From positions 1 to 22,862 of the forward strand of contig JANPLI010000210.1 in NCBI GenBank assembly GCA_031426455.1: a stretch of 22,862 bases of DNA, in the 5' to 3' direction. A model generated the notes under the pieces. It was not told the origin of the DNA and made no database searches. It worked only from the letters and a program-made list of their open reading frames with translations. The stretch comes from JANNMJ01 sp031426455 (GTDB lineage: Bacteria; Bacteroidota; Bacteroidia; Cytophagales; Hymenobacteraceae). The position numbers and the translations under genes are program-made. How positions within the stretch are numbered: position 1 is the first letter of the stretch; each line of letters begins with the position of its first letter. Of the stretch, positions 6,641 through 13,268 are shown one piece after another.

Positions 6641-7186
6641 TCAGATTCCCCACGTCTCTACCTCTTTCACTACAAATGCCTGCTTGTCGCAGTCGTAGGA
6701 AAATTTCACATGCACCCCGTCGCTAAGGCCCATTTCAATACCCTTTCTTTGCTCTCGTCTAACCGCATAATGATTAAAGCCGATAACAATTAACCTGCCC
6801 TCCTGACTGGGAGGAAAAATCTGCCAGACCCAAAACCCTTTCTTGGCTCGCAGTCGGACTATTTTTTGATCATTTTCGTCGTAATCTTTGAAGCAAACTA
6901 CCTGCACTCCATTAACCACGGTTGGTAGTTTTTCGGAAATCTTTAAGGCATCGTAGACAAAGAAGACCGTATCCAGTGGTCGCCGCCTTAGCTGATTAAA
7001 ATGCTCATTCGTCTTATCGGGGTCCGTATATCCGTTCCAATCGGCGACCAACTTATGCCACCCTAAGTCAACCTGAACGGCTCGCACCAGTGCCCTGACA
7101 TACATCGAAGAGTCCGCCACCACCGCCTGCCCCGAAGCGAACAGCGGCAGCAACCAACTGCATAAAACAAGTAGTATGGCGCGCAT
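6641..7186 (-). CDS. Secreted or periplasmic protein of unknown function, low GC
   Basis: The 181-residue product starts MRAILLVLCSWLLPLFASGQ, a clear type I signal peptide with cleavage near A-S-G-Q. The mature part has F-V-Y-D-A-L-K-I (about residues 75-82), a charged stretch Y-D-E-N-D-Q-K-I-V-R-L-R, an aromatic W-V-W-Q-I-F segment and the terminal ...KQAFVVKEVETWGI. It looks like a small beta-rich periplasmic protein of a type common in Bacteroidota. A longer frame extends to 7273 but lacks a signal peptide, so ATG 7186 is preferred. Base composition is clearly lower in GC than hemolysin III and the ATPase 3' region on either side, indicating separate acquisition. It ends at 6641, four bases from the truncated ATPase start. 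The family is not recognised. Confidence 0.75.
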   Translation of the reverse strand: MRAILLVLCSWLLPLFASGQAVVADSSMYVRALVRAVQVDLGWHKLVADWNGYTDPDKTNEHFNQLRRRPLDTVFFVYDALKISEKLPTVVNGVQVVCFKDYDENDQKIVRLRAKKGFWVWQIFPPSQEGRLIVIGFNHYAVRREQRKGIEMGLSDGVHVKFSYDCDKQAFVVKEVETWGI

Positions 7187-7276
7187 GGAGCAATTTTTCA
7201 GCAATGTACGGTCGCTAATCTGCAGAGATTTACGCGGCCAGCTGTAATGTCTCCAATGCCGGCGGAGCCTCATTCG

Positions 7277-7391
7277 CGCGGGGCTCCAGCTCCATGTGTA
7301 CTATTGGAAGGTCTCCAGACCTGCGGCGTGCAGCTGCCGTGGCGCGTCAGGAGACTCGCGAATAGCGCACACGGGGCAGAGCCCCGCGTGA
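7277..7391. repeat. Palindrome-rich intergenic element (REP/MITE-like candidate)
   Basis: In the 245-base gap before the ATPase gene, CGCGGGGCT (7277-7285) is repeated inverted as AGCCCCGCG (7380-7388). Between them are a palindrome AGGTCT-CC-AGACCT (7309-7322) and a compact hairpin GGGGC-AGA-GCCCC (7373-7385). The nested symmetry suggests a small non-coding repeat. A similar GGGGC-GGA-GCCCC hairpin occurs at 20277-20289. Confidence 0.45.
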
Positions 7392-7419
7392 AAACCGGCC
7401 GGATAACGTAGCCCCGTCC

Positions 7420-7427
7420 TACTTTCG
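7420..7427 (+). promoter_or_regulatory. -7 promoter box of the ATPase operon
   Basis: TACTTTCG matches TAnnTTTG at seven of eight positions allowing the variable pair, and ends 4 bases before the ATG at 7432. The same box at the same spacing precedes the truncated copy at 6604, so it was part of the duplicated unit. Transcripts would start at or beside the A of the start codon. Confidence 0.55.
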
Positions 7428-7431
7428 GCCT

Positions 7432-8688
7432 ATGATCAAGTCCGTCCGCCTCACCAACTTTTTCTCCTTCCGCGACTGCGAAATCACGCTGGAGCCGGAC
7501 GTGACCGTGCTAGTCGGCATCAACGGGTCGGGGAAGACCAACCTGCTGCGGGCGTTTGAGCTGCTGAAGGCGGGGATGGAGAGGAAGCTTAGGGAGAAGG
7601 TGATGGAATGGGGGAGGATAAAGTCCATCTGTTACAGAGATAGGGTTCAGCCAGAAGACGGCGCAGGAACCGTCAATCTGCAAGCAGAAATAGTACTCCC
7701 GGTGGATTATCGCACTGGCACCAATTACAAAGGCCAGCCACTAGTTTATAGAACGAAGCTAGAAGCGGACGGCCCTGGTGAATACTATGTGACTGAAGAA
7801 CTAGTGGATGAGGGCAGCCAGCTTTATTACTTGATGCGGGATATAAATGGTGGGTGGACAGCTGACTACGGAGTACGTTTATCGGACTTGGATTTAGGCG
7901 GTTTTCCAAAGAAAAAGTCTGCTTACAAGGATGTACCCGACATCAAGGCCTGGGAGTTGGCACTGCCTGAACTGTCTGGTCGTTACAGACTTGGGCTATT
8001 TGGAGCTGCGGAATGGGTCTTCGTTGACACCGCCCTCTACGCCGACTTCGACACCCGCCCCCGCTCCCCGATGCGGCAATCCATCCAGGCCACCGGCCTG
8101 GATGTGCTCGACGCCGACGGCGGCAACCTCTTCCAGATTCTCAACACCATCCAGCTCAAGTCCACGGAAGCGGGCGATGCCATCGAACGCGATCTGCGTG
8201 AGGTGAACCCCACCTTCGAGCGGCTTCAGTTTCAGCCCCTCGGCCAGGGCGGGATGCTGACTTACCTGCGCGAGCTGGGCCTGAAAACGCCCATCCCCGC
8301 CGCCCACGTCTCCGACGGCACCCTGCGCTACCTCTGCCTGCTGGCCATCGCCCACAACCCCGACCGGGGGCGCCTGATCTGCCTCGATGAGCCGGAGCGC
8401 GGCCTCCACCCGGATATGCTGGCCGGCGTCGCGCGCCTGCTGCTCGATGATGGGCACGCCGCCCCGGAGGCGCCCCGGCATACGTCTTACGTGGTCGCCA
8501 CGCACTCGCCGCAGCTCTTGAGCCGCTTCCCGCTGCGCTGCCTGCGCATTTTCGAGAAGGACGAAAACAACCAGACTGTCGTGCGCCAATTCACCGACGA
8601 TGACACGGCGCGCTTCCGCGAATGGTACGACACCTTCGACCCCGGTTCCCTGTGGCTCAAGGGCGAACTGGGCGGCACCCGCTGGTAA
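7432..8688 (+). CDS. SMC/ABC-like AAA family ATPase (AAA_21 type), partner of DUF4276
   Basis: The product is 418 residues. Visible motifs: Walker A GINGSGKTN (29-37), signature-like VSDGTLR (293-299), Walker B RLICLDEPERGLHPDM (314-329) and switch His ATHSPQ (356-361). The order with a long insert between Walker A and signature is that of RecF/OLD-like ABC ATPases. The N terminus MIKSVRLTNFFSFRDCEITL is typical. Three bases separate its stop from the DUF4276 start, so the two are one operon. Such ATPase/TOPRIM-like pairs (for example OLD, Gabija, PARIS) act in phage defence; applying that here is inference. GC content changes within the gene: about half between roughly 7600 and 8010, against about 60-75 percent on both sides, as if the central domain had been exchanged. 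A truncated copy of the gene start lies at 6604. Confidence 0.9.
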   Translation: MIKSVRLTNFFSFRDCEITLEPDVTVLVGINGSGKTNLLRAFELLKAGMERKLREKVMEWGRIKSICYRDRVQPEDGAGTVNLQAEIVLPVDYRTGTNYKGQPLVYRTKLEADGPGEYYVTEELVDEGSQLYYLMRDINGGWTADYGVRLSDLDLGGFPKKKSAYKDVPDIKAWELALPELSGRYRLGLFGAAEWVFVDTALYADFDTRPRSPMRQSIQATGLDVLDADGGNLFQILNTIQLKSTEAGDAIERDLREVNPTFERLQFQPLGQGGMLTYLRELGLKTPIPAAHVSDGTLRYLCLLAIAHNPDRGRLICLDEPERGLHPDMLAGVARLLLDDGHAAPEAPRHTSYVVATHSPQLLSRFPLRCLRIFEKDENNQTVVRQFTDDDTARFREWYDTFDPGSLWLKGELGGTRW

Positions 8689-8691
8689 CCA

Positions 8692-9233
8692 ATGGCGAAG
8701 TACGTCCTCTTCGTGGAAGGCGCCGACGCCGTGCGCGTCGGGCTGGGGCCGCTGCTGGACCAGCAGCTACGCGGCCGAAATCCGAAAATGGTGGCCTGCG
8801 GCGACCTCAACCGCACCATCAAGCGGTTTTTAGACGAGGTAAGCCAGCCGCGCTTTCCCGGCCATACGCCCCTGCTACTGATCGACCTGGATGGTCCCGC
8901 TGAAACCGCCGCCGCCGTGCTGGCGGCAAAGAAGCTGGCGCGGCACACCGCCCACACCTTTTGGATGATTCAGGAGATGGAAGCGTGGTTTCTGGCGCAG
9001 CCTGCCGCGCTGGACCGCTTCTTCAAAAAGCCCGTTTCCACCAAGCTGCCCGCCACGCGCCCGCCGCCGTGACCAAGCCCGGCGACGCGCTGACCAAAGC
9101 CACGGAAGCCGTCGGCGCCGAATCTTACCACAAAACCAAGCATCCGCCCGACCTGCTGCCCCGCCTCGACCTGTCCGCGCTCCGCCGCCAGTTCATTGAG
9201 GTGGAACGGCTGATGGTAAAGCTCAACGTTTGA
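8692..9233 (+). pseudogene. DUF4276 family protein (TOPRIM-like), one-base frameshift
   Basis: ATG 8692 opens MAKYVLFVEGADAVRVGLGP, with the early Glu of the family's VEG motif. LLLIDLDGP (about residues 62-70) supplies the D-x-D acidic pair, and MIQEMEAWFLAQP (about 90-102) is the most typical DUF4276 segment. The frame stops at TGA 9070-9072, but the second half (AVTKPGDALTKATEAVGAES, YHKTKHPPDLLPRLD, ending VKLNV at 9233) continues in another frame. The span of 542 bases is one short of a multiple of three; one base added in the CGCCCGCCGCCG tract (9058-9069) restores a normal 180-residue protein. It may be a true inactivating mutation, a phase-variable tract or a read error. In related families this subunit is the probable nuclease partner of the ATPase. 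Confidence 0.75.
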
Positions 9234-9252
9234 GAACCACTAAAAACTACCG

Positions 9253-9582
9253 ATGGAATCTCCAGCAGCGCGGCTACGAGCCGCCATTGAAGCAGACCGG
9301 GTGGCCGAGGCATCGGCTATTGTAGCTGAATACCCGGAAACGATCAACTTCCGAGACGATACCGGCGCCACCCCCCTGCACTGGGCTGCCCAAACACAAA
9401 GCCTCCCTTTAGTGAAGCTGCTGCTGGACGCAGGTGCTGACCCTAAATGTCGGAATGCCTTGGGCTTGGGCTTCACGCCGCTCGATGTCGCATACTGGCA
9501 CGGCGAATACCGAATGGGTGCCTACACTGATGTCTGTAAACAGATCGCGGCGCTCATCAGCCAGGCGGAAGGCACCCCGTGA
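9253..9582 (+). CDS. Small ankyrin-repeat protein
   Basis: This protein of 109 residues begins MESPAARLRAAIEADRVAEA. It carries about three ankyrin repeats: a degenerate first one (residues 4-33), a clear one with TGATPLHWAAQTQSLPLVKL then LLDAGADP (about 38-65), and a third with GFTPLDVAYWHGEY (about 75-88). Ankyrin repeats bind other proteins; no catalytic part is present. It starts 19 bases after the DUF4276 stop on the same strand, so it may belong to the ATPase operon as an adaptor or immunity-type subunit. That is an inference from spacing alone. The 190 bases downstream show no gene. Confidence 0.82.
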   Translation: MESPAARLRAAIEADRVAEASAIVAEYPETINFRDDTGATPLHWAAQTQSLPLVKLLLDAGADPKCRNALGLGFTPLDVAYWHGEYRMGAYTDVCKQIAALISQAEGTP

Positions 9583-9692
9583 CGTGCCAGTAGAAAGCCA
9601 TCGGCCCTCCGGCGGTTCGTCGCGCGATCACCCAGCTTGCCCGCGCGCCGGCTTGCGGTCACCAGCGCCCACCGCCCGTAGCCGACCTTAAT

Positions 9693-9712
9693 GGGCTGGT
9701 CGCCGCCAGCCC
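9693..9712. terminator. Weak hairpin after the ankyrin gene
   Basis: GGGCTGG (9693-9699) and CCAGCCC (9706-9712) form a 7-bp stem with a 6-base loop in the convergent gap between the ankyrin gene (ends 9582) and the HTH gene (ends 9773). No T tract follows. The rest of the gap holds nothing I recognise. Confidence 0.3.
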
Positions 9713-9772
9713 GGTCTGCCCGCCGAACGGTTGGTCGAGACCATCCCTAATCATTGCGTTCCGCTGGCAAGG

Positions 9773-10330
9773 CTATTCAGCGGGCGGCAGCGCCGCTTCC
9801 AGCACTTCGACTTCCCGTTCCAGCCCCGCGATGCGGGCGGTGAGCAGGGCGCGGGGGCCGGGGCCGCAGGCGTCGCGCAGGCCGTCCACGGCTTCGCCCT
9901 CGAACAGCGCCAGCCAGCCGGCTTCTCGGGCGGGGTTTTTCACCGGCCCGGCGTAGGCGCGCAGAAAGGGCAGCGCCGCCAGCCGGTTGGTGCATTGGGT
10001 GGCCTGCGCATCCAGCGCCGTGAGCTGCCGCCGTAGCCGCCAGAGTTCGTGGGCGCATTCGTGCAGGCGCCAGCGCAGGGGTTCCGGGTCCAGCGGGGGC
10101 AATGGTGGCGGCAATGGCGGCGGCGGAGCCCCGGCTGGTGGTTCGGGTTGCGTCAGATCCAGCACCTTGCCCATCGCGGCCAGCATCAGTCGGGCGTCAT
10201 TCACGCCGCTGCCCGGCGGCAGGCCGCGCCGCCCGCCTTCGGCGTGGGCCAGCGAAATCCGGCTGACTCCCAGCCAGGAGGCCAGGCGCTCCTGCGTCAG
10301 GCCAAAATGGTCGCGTACAAAAGTGGACAT
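9773..10330 (-). CDS. XRE-like helix-turn-helix protein with proline linker and coiled coil
   Basis: The product is 185 residues. Residues 4-36 form an XRE-type DNA-binding unit, FVRDHFGLTQERLASWLGVS then RISLAHAEGGRRGLP, with the usual T-Q-E-x-L-A-x-x-L-G-V-S-R helices. Residues about 62-84 are a Pro-rich linker (P-P-P-P-L-P-P-P-L-P-P-L). Residues about 85-120 and 160-180 look helical and coiled-coil forming (LRDACGPGPRALLTARIAGL, EREVEVLEA), so it is probably oligomeric. The start at 10330 fits the HTH N terminus. Its promoter box overlaps the first half-site of the 44-bp operator array directly upstream, which strongly suggests autoregulation. Target genes other than itself are unknown. 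Confidence 0.8.
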   Translation of the reverse strand: MSTFVRDHFGLTQERLASWLGVSRISLAHAEGGRRGLPPGSGVNDARLMLAAMGKVLDLTQPEPPAGAPPPPLPPPLPPLDPEPLRWRLHECAHELWRLRRQLTALDAQATQCTNRLAALPFLRAYAGPVKNPAREAGWLALFEGEAVDGLRDACGPGPRALLTARIAGLEREVEVLEAALPPAE

Positions 10331-10335
10331 CGCGT

Positions 10336-10343
10336 CGAAGGTA
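10336..10343 (-). promoter_or_regulatory. -7 promoter box of the HTH gene, overlapped by operator
   Basis: On the minus strand TACCTTCG (10343-10336) fits TAnnTTTG and ends 5 bases before the ATG at 10330. Its first three bases are shared with the GTAACA half-site at 10341-10346, so protein bound there would block RNA polymerase. A TTTTTCG segment about 19 bases upstream lies in the next operator half and may serve as the -33 region. Confidence 0.5.
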
Positions 10344-10462
10344 ACACTTTTTGGCTAATGCGAAAAAGTGTTACACCTGCTGAGGTAACATAAATTCGCC
10401 ACTGCGAAAAAGTGTTACATCTGCTGAGGTAACATAAATCCGCAACTGTGAAAAAGTGTTAC
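10341..10462. repeat. Operator array: three 44-bp periods of GTAACA-N22-TGTTAC
   Basis: Half-sites GTAACA occur at 10341, 10385 and 10429 and TGTTAC at 10369, 10413 and 10457, all exact and all spaced by exactly 44 bp. Within a unit the halves are 22 bases apart; between units TGTTAC and the next GTAACA are 10 bases apart. Extended arms AAAAAGTGTTAC recur at 10363, 10407 and 10451, and the first one pairs with GTAACACTTTTT (10341-10352) as a 12-bp perfect inverted repeat with a 10-base spacer. CTGCTGAG is conserved between units. The array sits directly upstream of the HTH gene and includes its promoter, so it is read as a cooperative operator for that protein. Too few units and the wrong structure for CRISPR. 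Confidence 0.9.
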
Positions 10463-10517
10463 CTACGGAACGACCTCCTGCCGTCCCTTCACGCGGCTCT
10501 CGGTCACGGGCGCCGGT

Positions 10518-11303
10518 TCAGCCCGGAAGCCGGGGGCCGTCGGGCGCCCCGGCGGCGAGTGCTGCCACGGCCCGCGTCAGGTCGGCCGGGGTGTCGATGC
10601 CGATGGAGGCGTGTTCCGTCACGGCGACGTGAATCGGCAGGCCGTTTTCCAGCCAGCGCAACTGTTCCAGCGATTCGGCCACCTCCAGCGGCGAGGGCGC
10701 CAGCCGGGTGAGGCGCGCCAGCGTGGCCGGGCGGTAGGCGTACAGCCCCAGGTGCTGCCAGTAAGCGTGGTGCTGGAGCCAGTCCGGCGCGGGCCGGTCG
10801 CGCTGGTAGGGGATGGGCTGCCGGCTGAAATACAGCGCCCGGCCGTGCGCGTCGGTCACGCACTTGACCACGTGCGGACTGAAGAGATTTTCCGGCGCGT
10901 CGATCCGCCGCACCAGCGTCGCGATTTCGGCCGAAGCATCGCGCGCGAAGACCGCCAGCAGCGCGTCGATCTGCGCGGGCTGCACGAACGGCTCGTCGCC
11001 CTGGATATTCACCACCACGTCGAAGGTTTCACCGGAAGCCGCCTTTAGCGTCGCGTAGGCTTCGGCCAGCCGGTCGGTGCCGGAGGGGTGGTCGGGGCGC
11101 GTCAGCACCACCTCGCCGCCGAAATCGCGCACGTGGTCGGCAATGCGGGCATCGTCGGTGGCTACCACCACCCGCGCCAGGTTGGCCTGTTGCGCCTGCC
11201 GCACCACGCGTTGAATCATCGTCAGGCCCCCCAGGTCAGCCAATGGCTTGCCGGGGAAACGGGTGGAGGCGTAGCGGGCGGGAATCAGGCCGAGGGCAGT
11301 CAT
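10518..11303 (-). CDS. kdsB: 3-deoxy-manno-octulosonate cytidylyltransferase (CMP-KDO synthetase)
   Basis: This 261-residue cytosolic enzyme activates KDO with CTP to give CMP-KDO for the inner core of lipopolysaccharide. Diagnostic motifs are the N-terminal nucleotide-binding loop LIPARYASTRFPGKPLADLG (about residues 6-25), V-V-V-A-T-D-D (about 45-51), the RPDHPSGTDRLAEA segment (about 68-81), the metal-binding NIQGDEPFV (about 98-106), and a late GIDTPADL (about 237-244). Length and order are normal. The start at 11303 (MTALGL) places the loop at the usual distance; no earlier Met fits. It is divergent from the DUF4905-like gene by 84 bases and lies upstream of the HTH gene on the same strand, but the operator array separates them. 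It implies an outer membrane with LPS. Confidence 0.96.
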   Translation of the reverse strand: MTALGLIPARYASTRFPGKPLADLGGLTMIQRVVRQAQQANLARVVVATDDARIADHVRDFGGEVVLTRPDHPSGTDRLAEAYATLKAASGETFDVVVNIQGDEPFVQPAQIDALLAVFARDASAEIATLVRRIDAPENLFSPHVVKCVTDAHGRALYFSRQPIPYQRDRPAPDWLQHHAYWQHLGLYAYRPATLARLTRLAPSPLEVAESLEQLRWLENGLPIHVAVTEHASIGIDTPADLTRAVAALAAGAPDGPRLPG

Positions 11304-11355
11304 TTCGCTTTTGGTTTCTGGTGGCTGATTTTTGGTTGCGAAGGGTTGCTGACGG

Positions 11356-11383
11356 TTTGCCAAGGGGTAACCTGCCACCTTTG
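11356..11383 (+). promoter_or_regulatory. TTTG-N16-CACCTTTG promoter of the DUF4905-like gene
   Basis: TTTG (11356-11359), 16 bases, then CACCTTTG (11376-11383) matches the Bacteroidota consensus except for one base. The box ends 4 bases before the GTG start at 11388. The spacing is identical to that of the E1 gene promoter at 14321. Confidence 0.55.
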
Positions 11384-11387
11384 CGCC

Positions 11388-12086
11388 GTGTCCGCTGCTG
11401 CAAATACGCTCCCCGCGCCCGAACTGCTGTTTCGGCGCACCCTGCCGGCTCCCGTCTGGAAGCTCTGGCCGGTGCCCGGCGGGGTGGTGCTGGAACTGCG
11501 CGACCAGCCCGCGCGCCGCGTCACGTTCGTGCTGCTCAATGGCCGTACCGGCGCCCCGCGCGCCGCTTTTCACGACCCCGCGGCGCCCTGGTGGCTGACG
11601 CTGGCCGGGGCCGACGAGACGTCGGTATGGCTCGACGAACTGCACCCCGACCGCCTCGGCCAGCCCGGCGCCCGGCGCGTGGTGGCCTGGCCGACAGGGG
11701 CGGTGCAGGCGCGCGGCCCCGCAGCCGACCTGCCCGCGCCGCCGGTGCCCGCGCTGGGCATTCCGACGCTGTACCGCGCCGGCGAGGCCGCGCACTTCGC
11801 CGATCTGGCGCTTTTTCTGACCCGCCGAACCGCCGCCGCGCCGGCCTCGCGCGTCGAGTACCTGGCGGCCGGGCCGTGGTTATTACTGGCTTTCGACCTG
11901 CCCGGCGTGCCGGGCGTGCCCCAGCAGGAGCTGCTGATCTGCGCCGCCGCCGACGGCCAGGTGGTCCTCCGGCAACCCCTCGGCGCGGCCGCACCGGGGC
12001 CGGAGGCGGGCGTGTTTTGTACCTTCGGGCCGTTCCTGTACGCGCTGGGGGGCGCGGGCGAGCTTTTCGCCTGGCACCTTGGCTGA
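11388..12086 (+). CDS. DUF4905-like protein of unknown function
   Basis: The product is 232 residues and has no signal peptide. The start is the GTG at 11388 (VSAAANTLPAPELLFRRTLP), chosen because a promoter box ends 4 bases upstream and because bases before it belong to the kdsB promoter side. The sequence alternates beta strands with W/R/G turns: APVWKLWPVPGGVVLELRDQ, RVTFVLLNGRTG, PWWLTLAGADETSVWLDELH and later WLLLAFDLPG and FGPFLYALGG. This suggests a beta-propeller-like fold, as proposed for Bacteroidota proteins of this type. The assignment to DUF4905 rests on overall resemblance and on position beside kdsB. No catalytic residues are apparent. The LysM gene follows after 18 bases with its own promoter-like box. 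Confidence 0.65.
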   Translation: MSAAANTLPAPELLFRRTLPAPVWKLWPVPGGVVLELRDQPARRVTFVLLNGRTGAPRAAFHDPAAPWWLTLAGADETSVWLDELHPDRLGQPGARRVVAWPTGAVQARGPAADLPAPPVPALGIPTLYRAGEAAHFADLALFLTRRTAAAPASRVEYLAAGPWLLLAFDLPGVPGVPQQELLICAAADGQVVLRQPLGAAAPGPEAGVFCTFGPFLYALGGAGELFAWHLG

Positions 12087-12090
12087 ACCC

Positions 12091-12098
12091 TACCTTCC
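12091..12098 (+). promoter_or_regulatory. -7-like box before the LysM gene
   Basis: TACCTTCC (12091-12098) resembles TAnnTTTG and ends 6 bases before the ATG at 12105. No clear TTTG lies at the usual distance upstream, so read-through from the preceding gene is also possible. Confidence 0.35.
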
Positions 12099-12104
12099 GT
12101 AAGA

Positions 12105-13145
12105 ATGCTGCACTCGCTGCTGCTGGCGGGGCTGCTGACCGCCGCCGCGCCCCCTGTTTCCCCCCCGGCTTTTGAGATCAGCCCGTCCCGTTGGCTCCGT
12201 TTTGCGGACGACGACTCGGTGGGCGTCACCGTCCGGGGCGGCAAGACCTTTATCAAGTATCAGATCCGGAAGGGCGATACGTTTTACTCCATCGCCCGCC
12301 AATATGGGTTGCCGATGGGGCAAGTAGTGGCCGCCAACCCCAAGGTGGAGAGTGGCTTACGCATCGGGCAGGTGGTGCTGGTGCCCCGCGCCACAGCCGT
12401 GCTGACGGCCGAGCCGCCGAAGCCGGGCGCCGCCGTGAGCAAACCCGTCGTCGCCCCAAAATCTGGAAACGATGCGGAAGCGCCCCCGGTGGGCGGGTCG
12501 GTTCCGCAAACGCACCTGGTCAAGTCGGGGGAGTCGCTGTCCACCATCGCGCGCAAATACCACACGTCGATTGCGAAGCTGCGTGAGCTGAACCACCTGA
12601 AAACCGATGCCCTGCACCTGAAGCAAAAGCTGGTGGTGGGCGTGGTGCCGGCAGGCGCTCGGGGTGCTGAGGCCAGAGCCGCTGCGCATTCCGGCCGGTC
12701 GGGTAAGCCATCGCCGGAAATTCACGCTGCCGCTACCCCGCCGCCCGTCGCCACTCCGGTTGCGGCGGATCCGCCGCCGGATACTCCGCCGGTTGGGGCC
12801 ACCGAACCGCGCGCGACCACCGGGGCGGCAGCCGCCACTGACACTTCGGCCGGCACCGAAGTGGCCGAAAGCCTGCGGAAAGTCACCGAAAGCGGCACGG
12901 CCGAAGCCATCGACCAGAGCAGCGAGTCGAATAAGTACCTCGCCCTGCATCGCACGGCCCCGGTAGGGACCATTTTGCAGGTCAAAAACCCCCAGAACGG
13001 CCAGAGCGTGTACGTGCGGGTGATCGGGAAGCTGCCGCCCACGGGCGCCAACGAGAACGTCATCATCCGCCTCTCGAAACGCGCCGTGCAAAAGCTGGCG
13101 GCCGTCGATGCCCGGTTCCGGGTCGAGGTTTCTTATATGCCCTAA
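12105..13145 (+). CDS. Exported LysM protein with C-terminal RlpA-like double-psi beta-barrel
   Basis: The protein has 346 residues. A short signal peptide (MLHSLLLAGLLTAAAPP) is followed by two LysM peptidoglycan-binding domains (about 51-94, IRKGDTFYSIARQYGLP; about 137-179, VKSGESLSTIARKYHTS). Next is a long Pro/Ala/Thr linker (about 180-265), then an RlpA-like domain (about 271-346, LALHRTAPVGTILQVKNPQN, GQSVYVRVIGKLPP). RlpA proteins cleave glycan strands lacking stem peptides, using a conserved His and Asp. The His is kept (H282), but the usual V-I-D-L-S Asp is replaced by Arg (I-I-R-L-S, R322) and D-R-G-P is absent, so this copy is probably a non-catalytic wall-binding protein. Acts in the periplasm. 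A bacteroidete-specific structural variant is likely. Confidence 0.85.
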   Translation: MLHSLLLAGLLTAAAPPVSPPAFEISPSRWLRFADDDSVGVTVRGGKTFIKYQIRKGDTFYSIARQYGLPMGQVVAANPKVESGLRIGQVVLVPRATAVLTAEPPKPGAAVSKPVVAPKSGNDAEAPPVGGSVPQTHLVKSGESLSTIARKYHTSIAKLRELNHLKTDALHLKQKLVVGVVPAGARGAEARAAAHSGRSGKPSPEIHAAATPPPVATPVAADPPPDTPPVGATEPRATTGAAAATDTSAGTEVAESLRKVTESGTAEAIDQSSESNKYLALHRTAPVGTILQVKNPQNGQSVYVRVIGKLPPTGANENVIIRLSKRAVQKLAAVDARFRVEVSYMP

Positions 13146-13187
13146 AGCCGGGGGCGAACGGCGAAGGTCGCTTCCCGTAGGGTGAAA

Positions 13188-13222
13188 TTTGAGCAAACAA
13201 TTGGCGGGCCTGCGTACTATTG
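13188..13222 (+). promoter_or_regulatory. Candidate promoter of the Brp/Blh gene
   Basis: TTTG (13188-13191), 23 bases, then TACTATTG (13215-13222) is a loose match to the Bacteroidota consensus, with slightly long spacing. It would give a leader of about 40 bases before the ATG at 13269. Confidence 0.3.
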
Positions 13223-13268
13223 GCAGGTATCAGGTCAAACCACGCCGTTTTGGCCCTCCTTCCCCCCA

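Noticed and set aside
10341..10462. The 44-bp repeats as a CRISPR array or replication iterons
   Set aside because: Only three units, with both halves and most of the intervening sequence conserved, no variable spacers and no cas or rep genes; the overlap with the HTH promoter favours an operator.
11088..11387. Upstream extension of the DUF4905-like frame on the plus strand
   Set aside because: It overlaps the kdsB coding sequence on the other strand, and a promoter box is placed 4 bases before the GTG at 11388.
13182..13268. GTG 13182 as the start of the Brp/Blh protein
   Set aside because: The added 29 residues are not hydrophobic family sequence and overlap the candidate promoter; ATG 13269 gives a normal length.
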